This document shows positions 14,288-22,246 of a stretch of 24,362 bases of DNA, piece by piece. The translations under genes were made by a program, and so were the position numbers. The stretch lies in the NCBI GenBank assembly GCA_946494635.1, contig CAMMCS010000011.1, positions 1-24,362 of the forward strand, read 5' to 3'. The stretch comes from an uncultured Oscillibacter sp. Lineage in GTDB: Bacteria > Bacillota > Clostridia > Oscillospirales > Oscillospiraceae. Each line of letters begins with the position of its first letter. Position 1 is the stretch's first letter. The notes beneath the pieces are model-generated. The model was not told where the DNA came from and made no database searches. It saw nothing but the letters and a program-made list of their open reading frames with translations.

Positions 14288-15253
14288 TTGAAAATCCCAA
14301 CGGTTACCGGCCTGGTGGACGCCAGCCAGCTGGGCTATACCCTGATCCATGAGCATGCGGTCACCTGCTGCGACTGGTCCATGCGGATGTGCCTGCGGGG
14401 GCAGTTCTGCCAGGAGGACCGGCTGCTGGAGATGGCGGTGATCCAACTGAAAAAGGCGAAGGCCGCCGGCATCGACACCATTGTGGACGGCACCCCCATC
14501 AATCTGGGCAGGGACATCCGCCTGATCCGGCAGGCCTCGGAGCAAAGCGGCGTGCGGGTCATCGTCTCCACCGGCTTCTACCACCAGGAGGACCCCTGGC
14601 TGGCGTGGAAGCCCAGAGAGGAGATCTACGGCTACCTGGCTTATGAGTGTGAGCACGGCGTGGAGGAGACTGATATCCTGCCCGGCATCCTCAAGTGTGC
14701 CGTAGATCACCTGGGCCTGACGGACTACATCATCAAAATGCTGGGAATCACGGCGGACGTGGCCAGAACCTACCACCTGCCCGTGTTCTGCCACACCATT
14801 CCGGAGCTCCGCCACGGCGGCGCCATGCTGGACATCATGGCGGATCACGGCGTGGCACTGGGGAGCGTGATTGCCGGCCACAGCGGCGATGTGGACGACC
14901 TGGACTACCTGGAATCGCTGCTGGACCGGGGCTGCTATCTGGGCATGGACCGCTTCGGCACGGTGACGGCTACCCCGGGCACCACGCTGGAGCGCCGGGT
15001 GGACACCATCCTGCGGCTGTGCCGGGACGGCTGGGCCCACCGGCTGCTGATCTCCCACGACTACGCGCCCTATACGGGCTTTGTACCCTCCTGGCAGGAG
15101 GCCAGCACAGACGAGGCGCTAGAAAAGGAAGTGAACTTCACCTATTTTGAGAAGTTCGCCGCCCCGATGCTGCTGGAAAAGGGCCTGCCGGAGGAGACGC
15201 TTCGCATGCTGACCCGCGAGAATCCCAGGCGGTTTTTGGAACAGCGGGACTGA
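14288..15253 (+). CDS. Phosphotriesterase-like metal-dependent lactonase
   Basis: This 321-aa TIM-barrel hydrolase is of the PTE family in the amidohydrolase superfamily. Metal ligands are visible in order: HEH (H21, H23), K136 in ILKCAVD as the carboxylated lysine, H169 (FCHT), H198 (AGHSGD) and D258 (SHDY). Family members hydrolyse lactones or phosphoesters. Beside an acid-sugar dehydratase, a sugar or hydroxyacid lactonase is the likeliest role. I choose the TTG start at 14288 because AGGAGG lies eight bases upstream and the remaining length fits the family. The open frame extends to an ATG at 14150, but those 46 residues translate the hairpin spacer. The rare start codon and the spacer may lower expression. 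Confidence 0.82.
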   Translation: MKIPTVTGLVDASQLGYTLIHEHAVTCCDWSMRMCLRGQFCQEDRLLEMAVIQLKKAKAAGIDTIVDGTPINLGRDIRLIRQASEQSGVRVIVSTGFYHQEDPWLAWKPREEIYGYLAYECEHGVEETDILPGILKCAVDHLGLTDYIIKMLGITADVARTYHLPVFCHTIPELRHGGAMLDIMADHGVALGSVIAGHSGDVDDLDYLESLLDRGCYLGMDRFGTVTATPGTTLERRVDTILRLCRDGWAHRLLISHDYAPYTGFVPSWQEASTDEALEKEVNFTYFEKFAAPMLLEKGLPEETLRMLTRENPRRFLEQRD

Positions 15254-15299
15254 TCGGCTGGGATCCGTGGGCCTGAGTGATTGAAAGGGAGCAGATAAG

Positions 15300-16286
15300 A
15301 TGAAAATTGTTCTTTTTTACAACACAAAGGGATCTCCCACCTGTGAGAATTACTACCATCTGATGGATGAGAGCGGCATTCAGTACGAGCGGTTCCTGGA
15401 CTCCGCCACCGAGGACCAGGTGGTGGAGGCCTGCAGGGGCGCGGATGCGGTCCTCACCTGTATCCAGCCCTTCCCGAAATCTGTGATCGAGCGGCTGGAC
15501 GAGAGCGTCAAGTGCATCGTCCGGGTGGCTATGGGCTACGAGATCGTGGATGTGGAGGCTGCCACCAGGCGGGGCATCTATGTGTGCAATGTCCCGGACT
15601 ACGCCATGGAGGAAGTCGCTGTCCACCAGACGGCCCTGATCCTGGCCGCGCTGCGGAAGGTCTGCTGGTATGACTGGAAGGTCCGGGAGGGGGAGTACAA
15701 GTATGTGGGGTACCTCTCCGGCTATCCGGCCAGACGGATCTCCACCCTCTCCGTGGGCCTGCTGGGCTTCGGGCGCATCGCAAAGAATGTGGCCAAGTAT
15801 ATGAAGGCCTTCGGCGCCAAGGTCTATGCCTTTGATCCCTTCCTGCCGGAGTCCGTCTTTGAGGAGCATGGCGTCATTCATGCCAAGACCAAGGACAAGA
15901 TCTTTGCCAACTGCGACATCATCACGCCCAACATCCCGCTGATGGAATCCTCCTACCACATCATCGACGCCGACGCCATCTCCAAAATGAAGGAGGGCGT
16001 CATCGTGGTCAACACGGGCCGCGGCCCGCTGGTGGACGAGGCTGCGCTGATCGAGGGCCTCCGGAGCGGCAAGATCCGTGCCGCCGGCCTGGACGTGTTC
16101 GAAAAAGAGCCTCTTCCCGCGGACAGTCCGCTGCTGAAGATGCGCAACGTGGTGCTGACGCCCCACATCGCCTTCCAGACCGAGGAATCCTATGAGGAGC
16201 TCCAGCGGAAGGCCGTGGAATACGCCATCCAGGGCGCCATGGGCGAAATGCCGCCCAGCGCCGTGAACCGGGACGCCCGCAAGTAA
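15300..16286 (+). CDS. D-2-hydroxyacid dehydrogenase, first tandem copy
   Basis: This 328-aa NAD-dependent enzyme is of the phosphoglycerate dehydrogenase/C-terminal-binding-protein group. The Rossmann motif is GLLGFGRIAKNVA (about 155-167). The catalytic triad is complete: R241 (NTGRGP), E270 (FEKEP) and H289 (TPHIA). It would interconvert a D-2-hydroxyacid and a 2-oxoacid, supplying or draining substrate of the ferredoxin-linked oxidoreductase. GAAAGGGAG precedes the ATG. It is followed 26 bases later by a clear paralogue sharing long identical runs, which indicates tandem duplication. Confidence 0.87.
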   Translation: MKIVLFYNTKGSPTCENYYHLMDESGIQYERFLDSATEDQVVEACRGADAVLTCIQPFPKSVIERLDESVKCIVRVAMGYEIVDVEAATRRGIYVCNVPDYAMEEVAVHQTALILAALRKVCWYDWKVREGEYKYVGYLSGYPARRISTLSVGLLGFGRIAKNVAKYMKAFGAKVYAFDPFLPESVFEEHGVIHAKTKDKIFANCDIITPNIPLMESSYHIIDADAISKMKEGVIVVNTGRGPLVDEAALIEGLRSGKIRAAGLDVFEKEPLPADSPLLKMRNVVLTPHIAFQTEESYEELQRKAVEYAIQGAMGEMPPSAVNRDARK

Positions 16287-16312
16287 AAATCAAGACAGAA
16301 AGAAGCGTAACT

Positions 16313-17305
16313 ATGAAGATCGTTCATTTCCATAACCCAGGCTCTCCCAATGTGGAGCAGTACAAGGATATGTTCGCCGAGCACGGCATCGCCTATGAGC
16401 AGTATCCCGAGTTCCTCTCCGCGGAGGAGCAGCTGGCAGCCTGCAGGGGCGCCGACGCCATCGTCACCAGTATCCTGAAATTCCCCCGGGAGATTATCGA
16501 GCAGCTGGACGAGAGCGTCAAGTGCATCGTCCGCACCGCCATGGGCTACGAGATCGTGGACGTGGCGGCGGCCTCCGAGCGGGGGATCTATGTGTGCAAT
16601 GTGCCGGACTACGCCATGCAGGAGGTGGCCATGCATCAGGTGGCGCTCATCATGGCACTGTGCCGGAAGCTGAAGATCTATGACCAGTTCGTTCACTCTG
16701 GCGAGTGGACCCGCCAGTCCATGGTGCCCGGCTATGAGTGCCGCCGGATCTCCACTTTGACGGTGGGTCTGCTGGGCCTGGGCCGGATCGCCAGAAATGT
16801 GGCCAAGACCATGCTGTCCATGGGCGCCACGGTCTGCACCCACGACCCCTACCTGAGCCGTGAGGCGGTAGAGGCCCTGGGGGTGAAGTACTGCGCCACA
16901 AAGGACGAGCTGCTGGCCCAGAGCGACGTGATCAGCGCCAATATTCCGCTGACGGACGAGTCCTATCACATCATCGACGCTGACGCCATCTCCAGGATGA
17001 AGGACGGGGTCATCGTGGTGAACACCGGCCGCGGCGGCCTTGTGGACACGGACGCACTGGTCAGCGGGCTGCGGAGCGGAAAAATCAAGGCTGCCGGCCT
17101 GGACGTCTATGAGGTGGAGCCCTTCCACGACGTGGACCATCCGCTGATGAAAATGGACAATGTCATCCTGACGAACCACGTGGCGTACCAGTCCACGGAG
17201 TCCTTTGAGGAACTGCAGTATAAGTCCGCGCTCTACGCCATGCAGGGCGCCATGGGCGAAGTGCCGGCAGGCGCCGTGAACCGGGGCTGCCGGGAGAATA
17301 TGTAA
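16313..17305 (+). CDS. D-2-hydroxyacid dehydrogenase, second tandem copy
   Basis: This 330-aa paralogue of the preceding gene shares identical runs such as LDESVKCIVR, AMGYEIVDV and RGIYVCNVPDYAM. The catalytic residues are kept as R240, E269 and H289, and the nucleotide motif is GLLGLGRIARNVA. The proteins differ most at residues 10-60 and about 125-150, segments that shape the substrate side, and next to the catalytic His (TNHVAY against TPHIAF). Two related substrates or opposite directions of the same step are plausible. An alternative is that they form a heteromer. The ribosome binding site is weak (AGAAAG), so translation may depend on the upstream gene. Confidence 0.86.
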   Translation: MKIVHFHNPGSPNVEQYKDMFAEHGIAYEQYPEFLSAEEQLAACRGADAIVTSILKFPREIIEQLDESVKCIVRTAMGYEIVDVAAASERGIYVCNVPDYAMQEVAMHQVALIMALCRKLKIYDQFVHSGEWTRQSMVPGYECRRISTLTVGLLGLGRIARNVAKTMLSMGATVCTHDPYLSREAVEALGVKYCATKDELLAQSDVISANIPLTDESYHIIDADAISRMKDGVIVVNTGRGGLVDTDALVSGLRSGKIKAAGLDVYEVEPFHDVDHPLMKMDNVILTNHVAYQSTESFEELQYKSALYAMQGAMGEVPAGAVNRGCRENM

Positions 17306-17321
17306 GGGGGCATCTGAAAAT

Positions 17322-18068
17322 ATGGTGAAGTATGACGGCTATGCCATTGTGACAGGCGGCGCCCGGGGTATGGGCGCGGCTATCTGCCGCCAGCTGGCGG
17401 CGGACGGATACGACATCGTCTGCAACTATGTATCTGACTCCTCAAAGGCCAAGGTAGAGGAACTGTCCGCCGAGATCAGCGAAAAATACGGCCGCAGGGT
17501 CGTTCCGGCCCAGGGTGACGTCTCCAGATATGAGGACTGCCAGAAGGTGGTCCAGACCGCGGTGGACGCCCTGGGCGAAAAAATCGCCGTGCTGGTGAAC
17601 AACGCCGGCGTCACAGTCCGCGCGGAGCTGGCGGATCAGAACCAGGACGAGATCCTGCGGGTGATGAACACCAACCTGATGGCCGGCATCTACATGTGCC
17701 GGCTGGTGCTGCCTTACATGTATCAGCGCAATACCGGCAGCATTGTCAACATCACCTCAGTGGGCGGCATGACCGGCTTCCCCCGGCAGACCACCTACTG
17801 CGCCGCCAAGTGGGGCATGAACGGGCTGACCAAGGCGCTGGCCAAGGAGGCCGGGCCCCACGGCATCCGGGTGAACGCGGTGGCCCCCGGCTTCATCGTC
17901 ACGGACATGACGCTGGAAAACAAGCCCGCCTTTGACAGCTACCGCGCCGCGTCTCCCATCGGGATGCTGGGTGAACCGGAGTATATCGCGGAGGCGGTGT
18001 CCTATGTGGTATCCGCGGAGTTCATGACGGGACAGGTGATCTCCCCCAATGGCGGGCTGGTCATCTGA
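17322..18068 (+). CDS. SDR-family NAD(P)-dependent dehydrogenase/reductase
   Basis: This 248-aa classical short-chain dehydrogenase has the cofactor motif TGGARGMG (11-18), the NNAG motif (93-96) and the catalytic S146, Y159 and K163 in exact S-x12-Y-x3-K spacing. The C-terminal PNGGLVI resembles FabG-like enzymes, but the setting argues against fatty-acid synthesis. It is the last gene of the operon, ending before a strong terminator. In non-phosphorylated sugar-acid pathways an SDR often oxidises or reduces a hydroxyl of the lactone or of the 2-oxo-3-deoxy acid. That role is inferred here. AAGGGGG lies upstream at slightly long spacing. Confidence 0.86.
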   Translation: MVKYDGYAIVTGGARGMGAAICRQLAADGYDIVCNYVSDSSKAKVEELSAEISEKYGRRVVPAQGDVSRYEDCQKVVQTAVDALGEKIAVLVNNAGVTVRAELADQNQDEILRVMNTNLMAGIYMCRLVLPYMYQRNTGSIVNITSVGGMTGFPRQTTYCAAKWGMNGLTKALAKEAGPHGIRVNAVAPGFIVTDMTLENKPAFDSYRAASPIGMLGEPEYIAEAVSYVVSAEFMTGQVISPNGGLVI

Positions 18069-18110
18069 GCCGGGGCTGCGGCAGGCCTGTCCGCAGTCTC
18101 ACAAGAACGG

Positions 18111-18145
18111 GAAATGCCTGGCAGAGCTGCCAGGCATTTCTTATA
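18111..18145 (+). terminator. Terminator of the 13-gene operon
   Basis: GAAATGCCTGGCAG (18111-18124) pairs perfectly with CTGCCAGGCATTTC (18127-18140) and is followed by TTATAA. The 14-bp stem lies 43 bases after the SDR stop. The short T-run is modest, but the A/T-rich arm ends help. Confidence 0.75.
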
Positions 18146-18269
18146 ACCCCTAACCCCCGCAGATCCCGCGCCCGGCAAAGGCTCCCGGGCGCGGCGCCGG
18201 CGCAGGCCGGGTCAAAAGAACGCCCGCACCGCAGAGGCGGCGCGTCCGGAAAAGGAGAAAGAAAATTTT

Positions 18270-19535
18270 ATGGATTTTATCAAACGAAGGTGGATCTGCC
18301 TGGCCGCCGCCACCGCCATTGAGGTGCTGCTGGGCATCGCCTATGCGTGGAGCGTGTTCCAGGGGCCCTTTGTGGAAAAGTACGGCTGGTCCATCAGCGG
18401 AATTACCGGCGCCTATACGCTGATGTCCCTGATTACCATGCTGTTCACGGTTTTTGCCGGCGAAAAGCTGCGCAGAAAGCTGTCCGTCCGCCGGGAGGTC
18501 CTTATCGGCGGCGTGATCTACTCGGCGGCGATCCTGGGACTGTCCTTCATGGGAGGGAACCTTCTGGAGCTGTATTTCTGGTGGGGCCTGGTTTTGCCGG
18601 TGGGCACCGCCATGTCCTATCCTGTGCTGCTGTCCTACGCGCTGCAGCTGTTTCCGGATCGGACGGGACTGGCGGGCGGATTGGTCTCAGCGGGGTACGC
18701 CCTGGGATCGGTGATCTGGGCCCCGCTGGCAACCGTGGTCTCCGGTGCGGCGGGAGATATCTCGGCAGCCTTCCGGGTGCTGGGGACCATCTTTCTGACA
18801 GGGATCGTTCTGATGGCCCTGCTGCTGCGGGAGGTGCCGGCGGATTTCCGGCAGAGGCTGGCCGCCCGGAGCGGAGCGGTGGAGAAGAGAAAGCCGGTCC
18901 GCCGGGGCGTGTATAACGTGGGAAGGCGGGAGATGCTGCGGACCCGGGAGTTCTTTCTGGCGATTCTGACCCTGATGCTGGCGCTCTCCTGCGGAAACAT
19001 GATCCTCAGCCAGGGCTCTCCCATCATGACCCACTATTTTGCGGTAAGCACGACGGAAGCGGCCTTCGTGGTCTCCCTGCTGTCCATTGCCAACATGGGA
19101 GGACGGATGCTGTGGGGCGCGGCCTCAGACCGGATCGGAAAGGTGCGGACCCTGGGGATCCTCCATATTCTGGCGGCGGTGTTTGCCGCCGGGCTGCTGG
19201 TGCTGCAGAGCCAGACCCTGTTTGTCATTGCCCTTATGGGAACCATCTTCGCCTATGGCGGCGCCTCCTGCATGCTGGCCCCTGTAACGGAGGAGCTCTT
19301 CGGCGCAGAGCATATCACGGAAAACTATTCCGTCACCTTCTGCGGCTATACGCTCTCCGGGATGATTGGCCCGATGCTGACGTCGGCCATCCGCCAGGGG
19401 ACAGGCAGCTACGTCCCCGCGTTTTTGTGCGTGGTGCTGTTCTCCCTGGCGGGTGCGGCGCTGTGCGCCGCCCTGCTCTGGAGGACCCGGCGCATCCGGC
19501 GGCGGAGAGATGAGACCCTGCTCAGCAGCGGATAA
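18270..19535 (+). CDS. MFS transporter, OFA (oxalate/formate antiporter)-like
   Basis: This 421-aa protein has about twelve hydrophobic segments in two halves, separated by a basic loop (about 195-225, with RKPVRRGVYNVGRREML). OFA-like features are the early GIAYAWSVFQGPF, the central LSYALQLFPDRTGLAGGLVSAGYALGSV and GRMLWGAASDRIG after the seventh or eighth helix. Members exchange small carboxylates such as oxalate/formate, and many are uncharacterised. It ends in a strongly basic cytoplasmic tail (RTRRIRRRRDE). It lies beyond the operon terminator and has AAAGGAG before the ATG. A clear promoter was not found in the GC-rich 200-base gap. It could export the acid end product of the upstream pathway, which is speculative. 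Confidence 0.8.
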   Translation: MDFIKRRWICLAAATAIEVLLGIAYAWSVFQGPFVEKYGWSISGITGAYTLMSLITMLFTVFAGEKLRRKLSVRREVLIGGVIYSAAILGLSFMGGNLLELYFWWGLVLPVGTAMSYPVLLSYALQLFPDRTGLAGGLVSAGYALGSVIWAPLATVVSGAAGDISAAFRVLGTIFLTGIVLMALLLREVPADFRQRLAARSGAVEKRKPVRRGVYNVGRREMLRTREFFLAILTLMLALSCGNMILSQGSPIMTHYFAVSTTEAAFVVSLLSIANMGGRMLWGAASDRIGKVRTLGILHILAAVFAAGLLVLQSQTLFVIALMGTIFAYGGASCMLAPVTEELFGAEHITENYSVTFCGYTLSGMIGPMLTSAIRQGTGSYVPAFLCVVLFSLAGAALCAALLWRTRRIRRRRDETLLSSG

Positions 19536-19579
19536 CGGGCCTGCGGCGCCGTGGGCCCGAGGGCGCTGGCCCGGCAGGG

Positions 19580-19635
19580 CCCTCCGCCCCGCGCTTCACC
19601 GGCTGCCCCGGGGCGGAGGGAATTTCACTCTTTCC
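19580..19635 (+). terminator. GC-rich terminator after the MFS gene
   Basis: CCCTCCGCCCC (19580-19590) pairs with GGGGCGGAGGG (19610-19620), followed by AATTTCACTCTTTCC. The T-run is broken, so efficiency is uncertain. Confidence 0.5.
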
Positions 19636-19659
19636 CTCCGGCGTAAGGTGTGGTAGAAT
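19631..19659 (+). promoter_or_regulatory. Weak promoter of the ArsR-type gene
   Basis: TAGAAT (19654-19659) lies 17 bases after TTTCCC (19631-19636), a poor -35. The start would be near 19666 with a short leader containing AAGGAGG. Confidence 0.35.
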
Positions 19660-19685
19660 ACAACACCAGAAGGAGGCGACGCCCG

Positions 19686-20048
19686 ATGGATGAGAGAAAA
19701 CTGCCCCATGACCATGGCCAGTCCATGGAGCGGGAGCTGAACCATATGCCCAGTGTGGAGGAGTTTCAGACTGTGGCCGACATCTTCAAGCAGCTTGGGG
19801 ACGGCAGCCGCATCCGGATCTTCTGGCTTCTGTGCCACTGCGAGGAATGTGTCATCAACCTTTCCGCCATGGTGGAGATGAGCTCCCCGGCGGTGTCCCA
19901 CCACCTGAAGCAGCTGAAGGCCGGCGGCCTTATTGTCAGCCGGCGGGAGGGAAAAGAGGTCTACTACAGGGCCGCGGACACAGAGCGGGCGCAGCTGCTC
20001 CACCACATGATCGAGGCCATGGTGGAGATCGCCTGCCCATCGGCGTGA
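19686..20048 (+). CDS. ArsR/SmtB-family winged-helix regulator
   Basis: This 120-aa protein has the ArsR core: FKQLGDGSRIRIFWLL, then the recognition helix MSSPAVSHHLKQLKAGGLI and a beta-wing SRREGKEVYYRAA. Possible metal ligands are C50, C52 and C55 (CHCEEC) and an N-terminal His cluster (H8, H10, H20). The classical ELCVCDL motif reads EECVINL, with only one Cys of the pair retained, so metal sensing is uncertain. The ATG at 19686 follows AAGGAGG at a normal distance. No metal efflux or resistance gene is adjacent; the next gene is an HGSNAT-like membrane protein 34 bases away, possibly cotranscribed. Autoregulation is typical of the family. Confidence 0.82.
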   Translation: MDERKLPHDHGQSMERELNHMPSVEEFQTVADIFKQLGDGSRIRIFWLLCHCEECVINLSAMVEMSSPAVSHHLKQLKAGGLIVSRREGKEVYYRAADTERAQLLHHMIEAMVEIACPSA

Positions 20049-20082
20049 AGCCCCGGCGGCCGCCAGGAAGGGGGAGAGGGAT

Positions 20083-20874
20083 ATGGATGCCGTGACGACA
20101 GGGGGCGGGATACAGACGCCGGCCCGGACCGGCAGGCGGGTCGCTGCCCTGGATGCCCTGCGGGGGCTGACGCTTTTGAGCATGATCGCCTACCATACCT
20201 GCTGGGACCTGGTGTACCTGTTCGGCGCGGACTGGGGCTGGTACCGGGGTTCCGGCGCCTACCTCTGGCAGCAGAGCATCTGCTGGACCTTCATCCTCCT
20301 CTCCGGGTTCTGCTGGTCGATGGGAAGGCGGCCCCTCCGCCGGGGGCTGACGGTATTCGCCTGCGGCGCCGTGGTGACACTGGTGACGGTGGTGTTCATG
20401 CCCGGCGAGCGGATCCTCTTCGGTGTGCTGACGCTGATCGGCTCCGCCATGCTGCTGATGGTCCCCCTGGAGAAGCCGCTGCGGCGGGTGCCTGCGGGAG
20501 CCGGACTTGCGGCCTGCGGGGCGCTCTTCGCCCTGCTGCGGAACGTGAACCGGGGGACGCTGGGATTCGAGGGCCTCGTCCTGGCGGAGGTTCCGGTGGG
20601 CCTTTACCGCAATCTTTTCACCGCCTGGCTGGGCTTTCCGGGGCCGGACTTTTCCTCGACAGATTACTTCTCCCTGCTGCCGTGGGGGCTCCTGTTCCTG
20701 TCTGGATATTTCCTTTACAGGCTATGGGGCAAAAGGGTTTTGGCGGCGGCTTCCCGCCTGCCGGACTGCCCGCCCCTCAGCGCCTTGGGACGGTGGTCCC
20801 TGCCCGTGTACATGCTACACCAGCCGGTGGTCTACGGAGTGCTGCTGGCACTCAGGGGCATCTCGGTTCTGTGA
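20083..20874 (+). CDS. HGSNAT-like (DUF1624) membrane acyltransferase
   Basis: This 263-aa membrane protein has about seven hydrophobic segments. The N-terminal LDALRGLTLLSMIAYHTCWDLVYLFG and QQSICWTFILLSGFCW match the catalytic domain of heparan-alpha-glucosaminide N-acetyltransferase-like bacterial proteins (PF07786), which move acyl groups across the membrane. The invariant RG and the YH histidine are present, and LGRWSLPVYMLHQPVVY near the end is also typical. The bacterial acceptor is generally unknown, with cell-envelope sugars the usual suggestion. GGGGGAGAGG precedes the ATG. Its short distance from the ArsR-type gene suggests a common transcript. Confidence 0.78.
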   Translation: MDAVTTGGGIQTPARTGRRVAALDALRGLTLLSMIAYHTCWDLVYLFGADWGWYRGSGAYLWQQSICWTFILLSGFCWSMGRRPLRRGLTVFACGAVVTLVTVVFMPGERILFGVLTLIGSAMLLMVPLEKPLRRVPAGAGLAACGALFALLRNVNRGTLGFEGLVLAEVPVGLYRNLFTAWLGFPGPDFSSTDYFSLLPWGLLFLSGYFLYRLWGKRVLAAASRLPDCPPLSALGRWSLPVYMLHQPVVYGVLLALRGISVL

Positions 20875-20886
20875 GGCGGCCGCTCC

Positions 20887-20917
20887 CGCGCCGCCCCGGC
20901 ACTGCGGCGCGGCTTTT
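20887..20917 (+). terminator. Terminator after the acyltransferase
   Basis: CGCGCCGC (20887-20894) pairs with GCGGCGCG (20904-20911) and is followed by GCTTTTCC. It sits 13 bases after the stop codon. Confidence 0.6.
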
Positions 20918-20983
20918 CCGGGCCTCTTGTGGAAAATGGCAAAGAAATCCGCGGGGCTTCCGGAAAAAGCGGCAGGTAAACGA

Positions 20984-21012
20984 TTGACATTGCGGAAAAC
21001 CCGTGCTTTAAT
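20984..21012 (+). promoter_or_regulatory. Sigma-A promoter of the PfkB kinase gene
   Basis: A perfect TTGACA (20984-20989), 17 bases and TTTAAT (21007-21012) form a strong promoter. The start near 21019 leaves only about three bases before an ATG at 21022, which supports the later GTG start of the kinase. Confidence 0.7.
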
Positions 21013-21069
21013 AGGAATATTATGAGCCGCGCCGCAGGAAGATGCGCCGCGGAAGGGGGAGGACCATCG

Positions 21070-22002
21070 GTGGACCTGTACAGCATTGGTGAAATGGTAG
21101 TGGACTTCATTCCCGGCAGCGAGCCGGGCAGCTATCTGCAGAACGCGGGGGGCGCTCCCGCCAATTTGGCGATTGCCGCCGCCCGGTGCGGCCTGGAGAC
21201 GGGCATGTGCTGCTCTGTGGGCGATGACGCCTTTGGCAGTTTTCTGCTGGGCACGCTGGAAAAAAACAATGTGAAGGTTCTGCGGCCCGAGCCCTGCCGG
21301 GAGGCTGTGACCACCATGGCCTTTGTCACCCTGACGGATACGGGGGACCGGACCTTTACCTTTGTCCGCAAGCCCGGGGCTGACATGTTCCTGCGGGAGG
21401 AGGACGTGCGGGAGGAGGATATCCGGGACGCGGTGATCGTCCACGCCGGCTCCTGTTCGCTCTCCGCCTCGCCGGAGGCGGAGGCCACGGAGCGGGCGCT
21501 TCGGCTTGGCCGGGAGATGGGCAAGCTGGTGAGCTTTGACGTCAACTACCGGGACGTGATGTGGCCCGGCGGCGAGGAGGCCTGCGCAGAGCGGGTACGG
21601 CGGGTTCTTCCCTGGGTTGACATTCTGAAGGTGGCCCGGGAGGAAGTGGGCGTCCTGGGCGGTGAAGAGGCGCTGCCCACCTTGATGGAGCAATACGGCC
21701 TGACCCTGGTGGTGGAGACCCAGGGCGCCCGGGGGGCTCTGGGCTTCTTCCAGGACCGGCGGATCGCCATTCCCGGCCGGCGGGCCCGGTGCGTGGACGC
21801 CACCGGCGCCGGTGACGCCTTCTGGGGCGCCCTGCTGGCCCATCTGCGGCAGCGGGGGATCACCAGGGCGGAAGAGCTGACGGCGGAGATCGTCCAGGAG
21901 GCCATGGCCTGCGGCAATGTGGGCGGCTGGCTGTGCGTGCAGGAGAAGGGGGCAATCTCCTCTCTGCCCACCCAGGAGGAGATCCGGCGGTATCTGTCAT
22001 AA
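21070..22002 (+). CDS. PfkB-family sugar kinase, fructokinase-like
   Basis: This 310-aa ribokinase-family kinase begins with the short strand LYSIGEMVVDFIP. It has the first signature in GGAPANLAIAAARCG and the C-terminal signature DATGAGDAFWG (243-253) with catalytic base D249. Residues about 85-110 form the lid. The sequence resembles fructokinases, but family members also phosphorylate 2-keto-3-deoxygluconate, ribose or nucleosides. I choose GTG 21070 because AAGGGGGAGGA ends seven bases upstream and the promoter predicts transcription from about 21019. An ATG start at 21022 would add 16 non-conserved residues. It is monocistronic: the next promoter follows 38 bases after its stop. Possible metabolic link to the central operon: none shown. 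Confidence 0.83.
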   Translation: MDLYSIGEMVVDFIPGSEPGSYLQNAGGAPANLAIAAARCGLETGMCCSVGDDAFGSFLLGTLEKNNVKVLRPEPCREAVTTMAFVTLTDTGDRTFTFVRKPGADMFLREEDVREEDIRDAVIVHAGSCSLSASPEAEATERALRLGREMGKLVSFDVNYRDVMWPGGEEACAERVRRVLPWVDILKVAREEVGVLGGEEALPTLMEQYGLTLVVETQGARGALGFFQDRRIAIPGRRARCVDATGAGDAFWGALLAHLRQRGITRAEELTAEIVQEAMACGNVGGWLCVQEKGAISSLPTQEEIRRYLS

Positions 22003-22039
22003 AGGGCGCCGAACCCTGGAAACAACGGGAAATTCGGGG

Positions 22040-22068
22040 TTGACAAACGGCCTGCCGACTTTTAAAAT
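22040..22068 (+). promoter_or_regulatory. Sigma-A promoter of the thiamine operon
   Basis: TTGACA (22040-22045), 17 bases and TAAAAT (22063-22068) place the start near 22075, just before the first paired bases of the riboswitch. Confidence 0.75.
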
Positions 22069-22078
22069 AAAGCCAAGC

Positions 22079-22166
22079 AAGGGAGCTCCCGCGAGGGGGC
22101 TGAGAGGAGGGGCAAGTCCCTCGACCTGACCTGATTTGGGTAATGCCAACGTAGGGACGCAGCACA
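22079..22166 (+). promoter_or_regulatory. TPP riboswitch (THI element)
   Basis: The two conserved cores are visible: CTGAGAG (22100-22106), which recognises the pyrimidine, and ACCTGATTTGGGTAATGCC followed by AACGTAGGGA (22129-22157), which holds the pyrophosphate arm. The spacing is standard for the class. The leader continues with a TCCTCC/GGAGGA hairpin (22183-22198) and a full terminator before tenA, so control is probably by transcription termination when thiamine diphosphate is bound. Confidence 0.95.
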
Positions 22167-22212
22167 AAAGCCGTGCGGAGTCTCCTCCGTATGGAGGAAA
22201 ACAGAGCTGACG

Positions 22213-22246
22213 GCGGGGTGTCCCACAGGGGGCGCCCCGCTTTTTT
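22213..22246 (+). terminator. Riboswitch-controlled terminator
   Basis: GCGGGGTGTCCC pairs with GGGGGCGCCCCGC around ACA, allowing two G-T pairs, and TTTTTT follows (22241-22246). It lies between the riboswitch and tenA. A second hairpin, GGCCGGGA/TCCCGGCC (22251-22271), follows immediately upstream of the ribosome binding site. Confidence 0.88.

Noticed and set aside
12905..15058. A 717-codon open frame on the minus strand
   Set aside because: It lies antisense to the dehydratase and lactonase, whose active-site residues are intact. The peptide is rich in Gly, Ala, Val, His and Asp, as expected from the reverse of GC-biased codons, and has no domain pattern.
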